Assembly (NCBI GenBank): GCA_035545535.1 | Contig: DASZYF010000131.1 | Span: 1-49,809 of the forward strand | Direction of reading: 5' to 3' | DNA length: 49,809 nucleotides | Source of the DNA: DASZYF01 sp035545535 | GTDB lineage: Bacteria; Actinomycetota; Actinomycetes; Mycobacteriales; CAJCIY01 | In this document: positions 30,038-38,424 of the stretch, piece after piece | How positions within the stretch are numbered: the stretch's first letter is position 1 | Layout: the number at the start of each line of letters is the position of its first letter | The notes under the pieces: generated by a model | The model's input: the letters and a program-made list of their open reading frames with translations, nothing else | Databases searched by the model: none | Told to the model about the DNA's origin: nothing | Made by a program: the position numbers and the translations under genes

Positions 30038-32113
30038 GTGGGTGATGCCTCGGCGGTCGCGGTGCTGCGCGCGATCGTGGACGAGCGGCCCGGCGGCGAG
30101 CACCGGCCGCAGCAGGAGGCGCTGGTCGAGGCGGTGGAGACCGCGCTGGCCGACCGCGAGCACCTGCTGGTGCAGGCCGGCACCGGCACGGGCAAGAGCC
30201 TCGGCTACCTGATCCCCGCGGTGCTGTCCGGCAAGCGCATCGTCGTGTCGACCGCCACCAAGCAGCTCGGCGAGCAGCTCGTGCTGGCCGACCTGCCGAT
30301 GCTCGCGACGCTGCTGCCGAAGATCGCCGACCGCGACCTCACCTACGCGATCATCAAGGGCCGCAGCAACTACGCCTGCCAGGCGAAGGTCGACGAGCTG
30401 CGTCCGGCCGAGCTCCCGCCACTGCTGGAGGTGGAGGAGCCGCCGGAGGCGCTGGCGCTCTTCGAGGTCGAGCGGCCACCGCCGCCCCCGACGCCGGTGC
30501 TGCTGACCGCGGCGGCGAAGACCGTGCTCGACGACCTGCTCGACTGGGCACAGGCCACGACCACGGGCGACCGGAGCGAAGCTCCGCAGTCGGTCACCGA
30601 CCTGATGTGGCGCGAGGTCTCCACCGACACCGCCGGCTGCCCCGGCGCGCACGTGTGCTCCTTCGGCGCCACCTGCTTCACCGAGAAGGCCCGGCGTGAG
30701 GCGAAGAACGCGCAGATCGTCGTCACCAACCATGCGCTCGTCGCGCAGGACCTGGGCAACCCGACCGCGATCCTCGGCGACTGGGACGCGGTGGTGTTCG
30801 ACGAGGCGCACGAGCTCGTCGACGTGCTCTCCGAGGCCTGGGCGTCGGTGATCGCGCCGATGGCGCTGCACGCGACCGTCGGCATCGCCGGGCGCCGGCT
30901 CTCGCGTGATGACGAGTCCGACACCGGCCACCTTGTGGTCGAGCAGCTGCAGGCTGACCTCGACACGTTGAGCGGGCGGCTGTCCGCGCTCGACCCCGGG
31001 CTGCTGGTACGGCTGCCCGACGACGTGAAGGCGGCGCTGACCGACGTCGCCCACGGCCTCACCGACCTGTCCACGCGACTGGACGAGACGCCGCCGACCG
31101 GTGAGGACAAGAACCGCCACGACGCGGCCGCGCGCAACGCCGAGCTCGTGCGCACCGCGCGCGGAGCGGCAGCGGCCCTGCTGTCCGACGACGGGCAGCG
31201 GGTGCGCTGGCTGCGCCGCGGACGGCGGGAGAACGGGCCCGGTGAGCTGGTGAGCGCACCGCTGTGGGTCGGTCCGGAGCTGGTGCGCCGCCTCGGCGAA
31301 CGCACGCTGGTCGCGACGAGCGCGACGCTCACCGTCGCCGGCCGGTTCGAGCCGGTCGCGCAGTCGCTGGGCCTGCTCTCGCCGCGGCCGGTCGCCGATG
31401 CCGATGAGCCCGCCGAGCCGCGACGCTGGACCGGGCTCGACGTCGGGACGCCGTTCGACTACGACAAGCAGGCGATCCTCTACGTGCCCGACCCGAAGCG
31501 CTTCCCCGCGCCCATCGGCCGCGACCGCACCGAGCACACCGCCGCGGTGCTCGAGGAGCTGACGCAGCTGGTGCGCGCGGCGGGCGGACGCACGCTCGCG
31601 CTGTTCACCACGACCGCCGGCGCCACGCAGGCGGCCGAGCACCTGCGCCGCACCATCGACACGCCGGTCCTCGCGCAGGGCGACGCGCCCGTCGGCCAGC
31701 TCGTGCAGCGCTTCGCCGAGGACGAGCCGACCACGCTCTGCGGGACGATGGGGCTCTGGCACGGCGTCGACGTCCCTGGCGCGTCGCTGTCGTGCCTGGT
31801 CCTCGACAAGCTGCCGTTCGCGCCGATGGACGATCCCCTCATGGCCGCGCGCCGCTCGGCCACCGACGACGCGGGGCGCGACGGCTTCACCGAGGTGTTC
31901 GTCGCCAACGCGACCGTGAAGATCACGCAGGGCGTCGGGCGGCTCATCCGCACGTCGACCGACCGTGGCGTCGTCGCCGTGCTCGACACCCGCGTGCGCA
32001 CCAAGGGCTACGGACGCCTTGTGCTGCAGTCACTCCCGCCCATGCGGCTGATGTCCGACCTCGACCTCGTCACCGGCGCCCTGCGCCGCCTGACCGGGAC
32101 CGCCCCGAGCTGA
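30038..32113 (+). CDS. dinG: DinG/XPD-type ATP-dependent DNA helicase
   Basis: 691 residues, superfamily 2. Walker A is LVQAGTGTGKSLGYLIP, and VVFDEAHEL is the DEAH box. Between them Cys residues in NYACQAK, CPGAHVC and GATCF are placed to bind the [4Fe-4S] cluster of XPD-like helicases. Motifs in the second RecA domain include TMGLWHGVDVPG and GVGRLIR. Role: 5'-3' unwinding of DNA, R-loops or blocked forks. Start: GTG at 30038 with a -10 box 7 bp upstream. It stands alone among metabolic genes, and its stop abuts the convergent peptidase stop. Confidence 0.9.
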   Translation: MGDASAVAVLRAIVDERPGGEHRPQQEALVEAVETALADREHLLVQAGTGTGKSLGYLIPAVLSGKRIVVSTATKQLGEQLVLADLPMLATLLPKIADRDLTYAIIKGRSNYACQAKVDELRPAELPPLLEVEEPPEALALFEVERPPPPPTPVLLTAAAKTVLDDLLDWAQATTTGDRSEAPQSVTDLMWREVSTDTAGCPGAHVCSFGATCFTEKARREAKNAQIVVTNHALVAQDLGNPTAILGDWDAVVFDEAHELVDVLSEAWASVIAPMALHATVGIAGRRLSRDDESDTGHLVVEQLQADLDTLSGRLSALDPGLLVRLPDDVKAALTDVAHGLTDLSTRLDETPPTGEDKNRHDAAARNAELVRTARGAAAALLSDDGQRVRWLRRGRRENGPGELVSAPLWVGPELVRRLGERTLVATSATLTVAGRFEPVAQSLGLLSPRPVADADEPAEPRRWTGLDVGTPFDYDKQAILYVPDPKRFPAPIGRDRTEHTAAVLEELTQLVRAAGGRTLALFTTTAGATQAAEHLRRTIDTPVLAQGDAPVGQLVQRFAEDEPTTLCGTMGLWHGVDVPGASLSCLVLDKLPFAPMDDPLMAARRSATDDAGRDGFTEVFVANATVKITQGVGRLIRTSTDRGVVAVLDTRVRTKGYGRLVLQSLPPMRLMSDLDLVTGALRRLTGTAPS

Positions 32114-32127
32114 TCAGCTCGACGGGG
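32103..32127. terminator. palindrome spanning the stop codons of two convergent genes
   Basis: CGAGCTGATCAGCTCG (32106-32121) is a perfect 16-bp palindrome whose centre TGA-TCA is the stop codon of the helicase and of the peptidase on opposite strands. CCCC and CGGGG extend it with a one-base bulge. Either transcript could fold into a stem with a GATC loop. Confidence 0.4.
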
Positions 32128-33100
32128 GCCACGAACCGGTGGGCCGGGGCTCGTACTGCCCGCAGTGGTCATGAACGTCGTTCACCTGCGCGGCGGTGGC
32201 GTCAGTCGGCACGTTTGCCTCCTCGAGGTCCACGCGGTCGGCCTTGTGCTTGTACGCATTCGTCATCGTCAAGTTGAACCGCTGGATGGACCGCATCGGA
32301 ACGGAGTGTGTGTCGTCGTCGTAGGACGAGCGCATGTCCGTCCAGTGAACCGTGGTGTGCGGGCGGAGGCGGGAGAGGTAGTGCGTACCACTGACCGTGT
32401 AACCGGCCCGTTCGTCGATGGCCTCGGCCGAGTCCCCCGAGTAGTAGTTGGCGATGTGACCCGGCACGGTCTTCTCGTCGTAGCCGGTCTTCGGGTCGTC
32501 GTCCTGTGTGCCGTACACGTCGAGGTAGTAGACGTAGGTGTGCCCGTCGGCGGCGTCGTTGTGCCAGTGGAACTGCACGTACGGCTTCGCCGCGTTCACG
32601 TACTTGGTGGTGAGAGAGATGTCATCGCCGTGCGACACCGGCATCTTCGACGCCGGAACCGGCACTGTAAGGGTGTCGTGGTTGTGAACCGGGTCGATCG
32701 CCTCCCACCACGCGTACGGCCCCGTGGTCACGCTTTCGTCGGAGAGGGTGCCGTTCTGCAAGAGCGGCGTGTTGTACCCCACGCCACCTATGCCGACCCA
32801 GATGAGAACGGTGCTCGGATCGCTGCCTGAGCACGTGTCGACGGTTGGCTGGGTGAACTCGCCGTGCACGTAGTGGAAGAACGAGCTCGAGCTCGACCAG
32901 TCCTCGATGCCCGCCCAGTTCGGCGAGGGCGCGTTGTCGGCCCCGTGGTCGTACGGATCGGGAGTGCCGGGTCCATGCTCCGTCCCCCCGGCGAACAGCG
33001 CCATCTTCGAAGACGCATGTGCGGGCGTGTTCGCAGCGACACCCCACGCAGCGACCGCACCGACTGCGACCAAGGTGCAAGCCAACCGTGCAGTACGCAT
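32114..33100 (-). CDS. secreted peptidase G1 (eqolisin) family protein
   Basis: 328 residues. The signal peptide is MRTARLACTLVAVGAVAAWG, with cleavage likely near AHASS (about 31). The mature protein has NWAG at 61-64, FTQPTV, IWVGIGG, LLQNGT with Gln115, YAWWEAI, ISLTTKY and AEAIDER with Glu226. Gln and Glu in these settings correspond to the catalytic pair of scytalidoglutamic peptidase (Gln53/Glu136). Predicted role: extracellular proteolysis, typically at acid pH. Start: ATG at 33098-33100 with a G-rich ribosome site. No cotranscribed partner is seen. Confidence 0.75.
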   Translation of the reverse strand: MRTARLACTLVAVGAVAAWGVAANTPAHASSKMALFAGGTEHGPGTPDPYDHGADNAPSPNWAGIEDWSSSSSFFHYVHGEFTQPTVDTCSGSDPSTVLIWVGIGGVGYNTPLLQNGTLSDESVTTGPYAWWEAIDPVHNHDTLTVPVPASKMPVSHGDDISLTTKYVNAAKPYVQFHWHNDAADGHTYVYYLDVYGTQDDDPKTGYDEKTVPGHIANYYSGDSAEAIDERAGYTVSGTHYLSRLRPHTTVHWTDMRSSYDDDTHSVPMRSIQRFNLTMTNAYKHKADRVDLEEANVPTDATAAQVNDVHDHCGQYEPRPTGSWPPSS

Positions 33101-33214
33101 GAACCCCCCCAACCCACCGGCACGCCCGGATTGCACCGATGTGGGCGTTGGGACGCTATCCCCTCGCCTCTCGGTCGGCAAGGCGGACGACCGGCGTGCA
33201 GCCCGAGCCGTCGG

Positions 33215-33302
33215 TCAACGGGCGTAGGTGCGCAGCTCGACGACGATGCCTTCGGGGTCGCGGATGTAATGGCCCGCCCCGGCACCCCGGACGGTGGTCA
33301 GA
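33215..33302 (-). pseudogene. C-terminal remnant of a VOC/glyoxalase-type gene
   Basis: The minus strand encodes GAGHYIRDPEGIVVELRTYAR followed by TGA at 33215-33217. This is the usual last strand of a vicinal-oxygen-chelate protein, with the metal-ligand Glu in VVEL. Upstream the frame merges with the out-of-frame PNPOx gene, so only about 28 residues remain and no start is available. It looks like a deletion scar. Confidence 0.55.
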
Positions 33303-33837
33303 GGCCAGGCAGACCGTCGATGCTGACAGCGTTCTTGTCCGCCCGGTACTTCTGCATGCCGCCCGGGCCGCGCTTCTCCGCCGCGAGCTTGAGCAGGTCG
33401 CGCTCGCCGACCAGCTCCATCACCGGGACGCCGTAGCCACACGAGTCGCTGATGCGCGTGACGTCGACGATGATCGACGCCCGTGTCCCCGGGTGCGCCG
33501 GGTGCCGCGCGACGAGGTCCTCGTGCTCGGTGTCGCCGGGGAGCACGACGCGGCCGGAGCCATGCAGGCGCACGATGCGTGGCCGGGTGTCGAAGGAGCA
33601 GAACATGATGCAGATGCGGCCGTTCTCCCGCAGGTGCGCGATGGTCTCGACGCCGCTGCCGGTGTAGTCGACCCAACCGACCTTGTGCGGGCCGAGCACC
33701 GAGAACGTGTCGTGCCCGCGCGGGCTGAGGTTGACGTGGCCGTCCGCGGCCAGCGGCGCGGTGGCGACGAAGAACATCGACTGCGCGCCGATCCAGCGCG
33801 CAAGGGGATCGTCGATCCCATCGAACACCTTGCCCAT
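33298..33837 (-). CDS. pyridoxamine 5'-phosphate oxidase family (FMN/F420-binding split-barrel) protein
   Basis: 179 residues. MFFVATAPLAADGHVNLSPRGHDTFSVLGPHKVGWVDYTGSGVETIAHLRENGRICIMFCSF is the split-barrel core of the PNPOx-like family, with the NLSPRG cofactor-binding stretch. Such proteins bind FMN or F420 and reduce or oxidise small molecules. The pyridoxamine-specific residues cannot be recognised. Start: ATG at 33835-33837 with TAGCCT 7 bp upstream on the minus strand (leaderless type). Its stop touches the VOC remnant. Confidence 0.8.
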   Translation of the reverse strand: MGKVFDGIDDPLARWIGAQSMFFVATAPLAADGHVNLSPRGHDTFSVLGPHKVGWVDYTGSGVETIAHLRENGRICIMFCSFDTRPRIVRLHGSGRVVLPGDTEHEDLVARHPAHPGTRASIIVDVTRISDSCGYGVPVMELVGERDLLKLAAEKRGPGGMQKYRADKNAVSIDGLPGL

Positions 33838-33844
33838 GCGTCCG

Positions 33845-33850
33845 AGGCTA
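33845..33850 (-). promoter_or_regulatory. -10 element for leaderless PNPOx-family gene
   Basis: Minus-strand TAGCCT, 7 bp before the ATG. No Shine-Dalgarno sequence. Confidence 0.4.
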
Positions 33851-33921
33851 GAGAGCGCCGCGTCGCGAATCTCGGCGTTTTCACCGTCGTTCGACCTGTG
33901 CTTGGAACCGCGCCCCCGCTG

Positions 33922-33972
33922 GTGATCCGTGCGACATACGCCCGATCTTCGGGCCTGTACCGCACGGATCAC
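33922..33972. repeat. 51-bp palindromic element, intergenic copy
   Basis: The arms GTGATCCGTGCG and CGCACGGATCAC are 12-bp perfect complements, with an inner GCCCGA-TCT-TCGGGC hairpin. Same length and same outer arms as the copy inside moaB-moaE (12193-12243). It lies between the PNPOx-family gene and the small membrane protein gene. Confidence 0.8.
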
Positions 33973-34016
33973 GGAACGTCCGAGCGGGAGCGAGTCCGTG
34001 GGCGCATGCTTGCGGT

Positions 34017-34259
34017 GTGGGGAACCGGTCGAAGTGGCGGGGGTCGCGCTACGGCGGGCCGCCGTCGGGCTTCGACGACGGGCCGCCCGGGTTCGGCATC
34101 CCGACCAGCAGCCCGTTCACCTTCGAGGGGCAGCTCGAGCGGCGCCGCGCCTTCGCGGCGGGACTGATCCGGCGCGGCCGCGCGGGCAAGGCGTTCGTCT
34201 GGTTCGTGCTGCTCACGTCGCTGGCGATCTTCGTGGTCGCCCAGCTGGCCGGCCACTGA
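34017..34259 (+). CDS. small single-span membrane protein, unknown
   Basis: 80 residues. The Gly/Pro-rich N-terminus (RYGGPPSGFDDGPPGFGIPTSSPFTFEGQLERRRAF) is followed by one membrane segment (AFVWFVLLTSLAIFVVAQLAGH) at the C-terminus, with Arg/Lys before it suggesting a cytoplasmic N-terminus. I do not recognise the family. Start: GTG at 34017, with another GTG at 34015 in a different frame. It faces the tandem CoA-transferase gene, 9 bp between stops. Codon use looks like that of its neighbours. Confidence 0.55.
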   Translation: MGNRSKWRGSRYGGPPSGFDDGPPGFGIPTSSPFTFEGQLERRRAFAAGLIRRGRAGKAFVWFVLLTSLAIFVVAQLAGH

Positions 34260-34268
34260 CGGCCTGGG

Positions 34269-36458
34269 TCAGGCCTTCGCCTCGGCGAGGACCTCGGCGG
34301 TGTGCTCGCCGAGGCCGGGGATGCCTTCGCGTCGCGGTGGCAACGGCTCCGGACCGCTGCGCAGCGCGCCACCCATGACCTCGGTGCGGCCGCGCTCGCC
34401 CCACGAGAACACGTGCACCCGGCCCAGCGAGACGTTCACCTCGTCGCCGACGGCTCGTTCGATGAAGCCGGTGCGGTCGAGGTCCGGCACGGGCTCGACC
34501 GGCACACCGGCCGTGCGCAGTGCGTCGACCCACGCGTCGCGCGGACGAGTAGCGAAGACGGCTTCGAGCGTGCGCTCCACGTCGTCCGCGTGGCCGGTCG
34601 ACGTGCGCAACGCAGGAGGTGAGACGGGCAGCTGCGCACCGGTGGCAGCGACGAGCGCCGACCACGAGGAGACGTCCGGCGCGGCCAACGCAAGCCAGGC
34701 GTCATCGGCGCACCGGTAGATGCGGTAGGCAGCGCCGTAGCCGGTCTGTGCGCTGTCGAGCACAGGGCCGCGCACGACCTCGTCACCGCGAAGGAACGCA
34801 CCGGACTTGAGCAACATCGCGCCGCCGAGCAGCGACGTGTCCACCGACTGCCCGCCGCCGCGCGTGCGCCGGGCGAACAGCGCCGCGAGGATGCCGCACG
34901 CCGACAACCAGCCGCTGGCGACGTCGACCGCGCCCCACACGAGGTAGGTCGGAGGGTTGCCGGCGCCGCCCTGCGCGGCCTCGATGCCCGCGAGCGCCTG
35001 CATGAGCTGGTCGTTGGCGGGCAGGGTTGCGCGGGGACCGGTGGGGCCGAAGCCGCTGGCGTGGCAGTAGATCGCATCGGCGTTCGCCGCGCGCACGGCC
35101 GGCTCGTCGTAGCCGAGCCGCTCGGCGAGCCCGACGCGCGAGTTGTGGTGCACCACGTCCGCCCACGCGAACAACCGCGTGAGCCCGTCGGGCGGCTTGG
35201 GGTTCTTGAGGTCGAGCGCGACCGCGCGCTTGCGCTGCTGACCGGCGCCGAACATCGGCTCCATCGAGCGGTGCACGTCGCCGGTGGGCGGCTCGACCTT
35301 GACGACGTCGGCGCCGAGCTCCGCGAGCACGCGGGCCGCGACGGGACCGGCGAGGTAGGCGGACAGGTCGAGGATGCGAACGCCCTCGAGCAGCCGGGAA
35401 GGAGCAACCGGCGCGCGTGAGCCGCCGGTCGACGTCACCCGCACGATCGGCCCGAGCGTCGTGATCTCGTCATGGGCGACGGCGAGCCCCACCTCCCGCA
35501 CGTGCGCGTCGCGCAAGGCCTCCCCCGGCCACCACACCGGCTCGCAGCGGAAGTCCTGCCCGGCGAGCTCGGTGAGCCACTCGTCGCGGTCCTTCTGCGC
35601 GAACAGCTCCTTCCACCGCAGGTCGCGGTCGGCCATCGCGCCGCTGATGAGCTCGGCCTGGTAGCCGGCCGCGCTCGGCGGTTCACCGACGCGCTCGAGG
35701 AACGCCTCGTACGCGCCCTTCGCACCGAACCACAGCTGCACGTAGCCGCCGTCACGGCACCGGTAGGCGAGCGACTCACCGGGCCCTTGCCTCTCCCAGA
35801 GCAGCCGGGTCGCACCGGAGTGGTTCTCGACGCGGCCGGTGATCATCGGCAGCAGCGCGTGGACACCATCGAGGAGCGACGTCGCGAACCAGCCACCCCG
35901 GCCGGTGCCCGCCCGCTCCACCAGCCCGGCGAGCGCGCCGACGGTCGCGACGAGCGCCGCGCCCGCGGAGGCGACGTTGAGGTCCGGGAAGACGGGCCCG
36001 GGCCGGTGCCCGCGGATCTGCGTGAGCACCCCGGCGCGGGCGGCCACGAGCAGGTCGAGGTCCGGGACCGGGCCGAGCGCGTCGCGGCTCGTCTCGACGC
36101 GCACCTGCACCAGCGCGGGGTTGAGGGCCGCGAGCTCGTCGTAGGTCAGCGCCTCGGCCAGCGGACCCACGAGGAGGACGACGTCGGCGTCCGCGCAGAG
36201 GCCACGCACGACGGCCGCGGCGTCGTCGCCGACCTCGACCACGTCCTTGCCGGCGTCCCACGCACGATGCATCTCGAGGCCGGCGTCGAGCGCGGGCCGC
36301 TGCGCGTCGCGCACGTGGGTCACGTGTGCGCCGAGGTCGCGCAGCACGATGCCGGGGAGGTGGGCCGCGAGGCCGGCGCCGACGTCGCTGACGCCGACGG
36401 CGACCTCGACGACGCGGATGCCTGCGAGGGGGCCGACCGTCACCCGGTCATCCTGCAC
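34269..36458 (-). CDS. tandem CaiB/BaiF family CoA-transferase (two fused copies)
   Basis: 729 residues, about twice the usual 400. The first half (GPLAGIRVVEVAVG to about residue 350) is diverged. The second half begins at RLLEGVRILDLSAYLAGPVAARVLAELGADVVKVE and is a regular family III CoA-transferase with DLKNPKPPDGLTRLFAWADVV. Asp residues at the expected nucleophile position can be placed in both (FPDLNVASAG and GAVDVASGW). Fused dimers of this family occur in actinobacterial degradation loci. The reaction would be CoA transfer to an unidentified acid. Start: GTG at 36456-36458, 7 bp after the permease stop. Last gene of the transport operon. Confidence 0.85.
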   Translation of the reverse strand: MQDDRVTVGPLAGIRVVEVAVGVSDVGAGLAAHLPGIVLRDLGAHVTHVRDAQRPALDAGLEMHRAWDAGKDVVEVGDDAAAVVRGLCADADVVLLVGPLAEALTYDELAALNPALVQVRVETSRDALGPVPDLDLLVAARAGVLTQIRGHRPGPVFPDLNVASAGAALVATVGALAGLVERAGTGRGGWFATSLLDGVHALLPMITGRVENHSGATRLLWERQGPGESLAYRCRDGGYVQLWFGAKGAYEAFLERVGEPPSAAGYQAELISGAMADRDLRWKELFAQKDRDEWLTELAGQDFRCEPVWWPGEALRDAHVREVGLAVAHDEITTLGPIVRVTSTGGSRAPVAPSRLLEGVRILDLSAYLAGPVAARVLAELGADVVKVEPPTGDVHRSMEPMFGAGQQRKRAVALDLKNPKPPDGLTRLFAWADVVHHNSRVGLAERLGYDEPAVRAANADAIYCHASGFGPTGPRATLPANDQLMQALAGIEAAQGGAGNPPTYLVWGAVDVASGWLSACGILAALFARRTRGGGQSVDTSLLGGAMLLKSGAFLRGDEVVRGPVLDSAQTGYGAAYRIYRCADDAWLALAAPDVSSWSALVAATGAQLPVSPPALRTSTGHADDVERTLEAVFATRPRDAWVDALRTAGVPVEPVPDLDRTGFIERAVGDEVNVSLGRVHVFSWGERGRTEVMGGALRSGPEPLPPRREGIPGLGEHTAEVLAEAKA

Positions 36459-36465
36459 AACCGCG

Positions 36466-38424
36466 TCAGGTGGTCACCGCGACGGGCGCGTCGACGGGCG
36501 GCGCGCTGGTCCGGGCGCGCACGGGCGACACGGTGCTGCGCTTCTCGCTGGTGGCGGCGAGGCCGGACCAGATGCTGCCCCACCGGCCGTTCGACAGGAG
36601 GGCGACCGCGATGGCGATCGCACCGAAGGCGAGCTGGAACACGTAGCCCGCCTTGTCGTTGCTGTCCGTCGCGTAGGACGGCAGGAACGTGAAGATGCCC
36701 GCGGCGAGGAACGCGGGGAGCACGGTCCCACCGCCGCCGAGCGCCGTGCAGATGAGCAGGATCGCGATGAACACCAGGCCGGCGAGCGCCTGGTAGCTGA
36801 CCGCGCCGGAGCGCTGCGCGACGCCACCCGCCAGCGCGCCGCTCACTCCGGCGAGGAACGCGCTCAGCCCGAACGACAACGCGCGCGTGATGGCGACGTT
36901 GGTGCCGAGCGTCGACAGCGCGAGCGGCGAGTCACCGACGGCGCGCAGCAGCCGGCCGAGGCGGGCGTGCTGGACCGCCTTGACGAGCGCTGCGCAGAGC
37001 ACGACGGCGACGAGCACGACGTAGTAGTAGGCCCACGGGCCGTCGGCGCCGTGCGGTCGCGGCGTGTTGACGGCACTGTCCGAGCCGAACAGGAAGGAGA
37101 ACGAGAACGCCGACTGCTGCAGCAGGATGCCGAAGCCCAGCGTCGCCAGCGCGAGGAACGTGCCGGACAGCCGGATGGCGGGGATGGCGACGATGAGGCC
37201 GAGCGGCACGGTGAGCAGCCCCGCGACGATCACCGCGAGCGGCCACGGCAGGCCGAAGTTGAACGCGCCGAGCCCGCCGTGGCTGACCGCATGGCCGAAC
37301 AGTGCGGCGCCCACGCCCTGCAACGTGAACTGGCACAGCGAGACCTGGCCCGACATGCGGATGAGGACGACGAGCGAGAGGTAGAGCGCTACCTGAGCGA
37401 GTGCGAACGTCGCGGTGCTGAGCTTCGTCGACTCCACGAGGAACGGAGCGAACAGCACGAGCCCGCAACCGATGACCGCGCCGACGATGCGGGCCTGGTC
37501 GGGAAGGCGGGACGGCTGCGGCGGTCGGGTGCGCACGAGCCGGCCGACCTCCTGCAGGCGGCCGCGCGGGGTGAGCACGAGGACCAGCAGCAGCACGACG
37601 AACGACGTCGCCGGGTAGATCTGGGCGAGGTTCGCGTGGCTCGACGTCTCCTTCTGCACCAGCTGCTCGGCGATGCCGATGAGCAACCCGCCCACGTAGG
37701 TCATCGGCAGGCTCGTGAACCGGCCGATGGCGCACGCACCGAACGCGTGCACGACGAGCAGGGTGAGCAGCACCGCGTCGACCCCCAGCAGGGGGCCGAT
37801 GAGCATGCCGGACACCGCCGCGAACGCGGAGCCGATCACCCACGCGCGACGCCGCACGCGGGCCGGGTCGATGCCGGTCATGTCGAGCAGTGCGGCGTCA
37901 TCGACCACACCGCGCAGGGCGACGCCGGACCGGGTGCGCCGGAAGTACAGCGACAGCCCTACCGCGGCGGCGAGCGCCATCACGGCCTTCACGACATCCG
38001 AGTTCTGGAAGTACGCCGCACCGATGTGGTGCGCCTGCGTGCTGTAGCCGAGGAACTCGGGGAGCGAGCGGGGCACGGTGCCGAAGATCAGCGTGAGGAT
38101 GCCCTGCACCATGATGAGCAGCCCGATCGTGGCGACGATGCGTTGCGCCACCGGCACGTCGGCCAGGCCGCGCGCGATCCGTTCGAGCACGAACCCGGCG
38201 ACGAGGCCGAACGCGACGAGGACGATCACGAACGCGAGCGGCCACGCCAGGTGGTGCGTGACGTGCAGCGAGCGGAACAGGAACGCGGCCGCGGCGGCGA
38301 TGGCGCCCTGCGCGAAGTTGAACACCCCCGACGTCTTGTAGGTCAGCGTGAGACCCATCGCGGCGATCGCGTAGATCGAGCCGACGGAGATCCCCGCGAC
38401 GACGACCGGGAGGTAGGAGCTCAC
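36466..38424 (-). CDS. fused branched-chain-type ABC permease (LivH-LivM)
   Basis: 652 residues. Residues 1-290 are LivH-like (GISVGSIYAIAAMGLTLTYKTSGVFNFAQGAIA, TGIDPARVRRRAWVIGSAFAAVSGMLIGPL). From about 320 on it is LivM-like (GQVSLCQFTLQGVGAALFGHA, IPAIRLSGTFLALATLGFGILLQQ, VGDSPLALSTLGTNVAITRALSFGLSAFLAGVSGALAG). More than 15 hydrophobic segments are visible. Normally these are separate subunits. No ATPase gene lies in the window. A matching substrate-binding protein is at 48634-49809. Start: GTG at 38422-38424 in a GTGA overlap. Import of a hydrophobic acid or amide is inferred from the neighbours. Confidence 0.9.
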   Translation of the reverse strand: MSSYLPVVVAGISVGSIYAIAAMGLTLTYKTSGVFNFAQGAIAAAAAFLFRSLHVTHHLAWPLAFVIVLVAFGLVAGFVLERIARGLADVPVAQRIVATIGLLIMVQGILTLIFGTVPRSLPEFLGYSTQAHHIGAAYFQNSDVVKAVMALAAAVGLSLYFRRTRSGVALRGVVDDAALLDMTGIDPARVRRRAWVIGSAFAAVSGMLIGPLLGVDAVLLTLLVVHAFGACAIGRFTSLPMTYVGGLLIGIAEQLVQKETSSHANLAQIYPATSFVVLLLVLVLTPRGRLQEVGRLVRTRPPQPSRLPDQARIVGAVIGCGLVLFAPFLVESTKLSTATFALAQVALYLSLVVLIRMSGQVSLCQFTLQGVGAALFGHAVSHGGLGAFNFGLPWPLAVIVAGLLTVPLGLIVAIPAIRLSGTFLALATLGFGILLQQSAFSFSFLFGSDSAVNTPRPHGADGPWAYYYVVLVAVVLCAALVKAVQHARLGRLLRAVGDSPLALSTLGTNVAITRALSFGLSAFLAGVSGALAGGVAQRSGAVSYQALAGLVFIAILLICTALGGGGTVLPAFLAAGIFTFLPSYATDSNDKAGYVFQLAFGAIAIAVALLSNGRWGSIWSGLAATSEKRSTVSPVRARTSAPPVDAPVAVTT

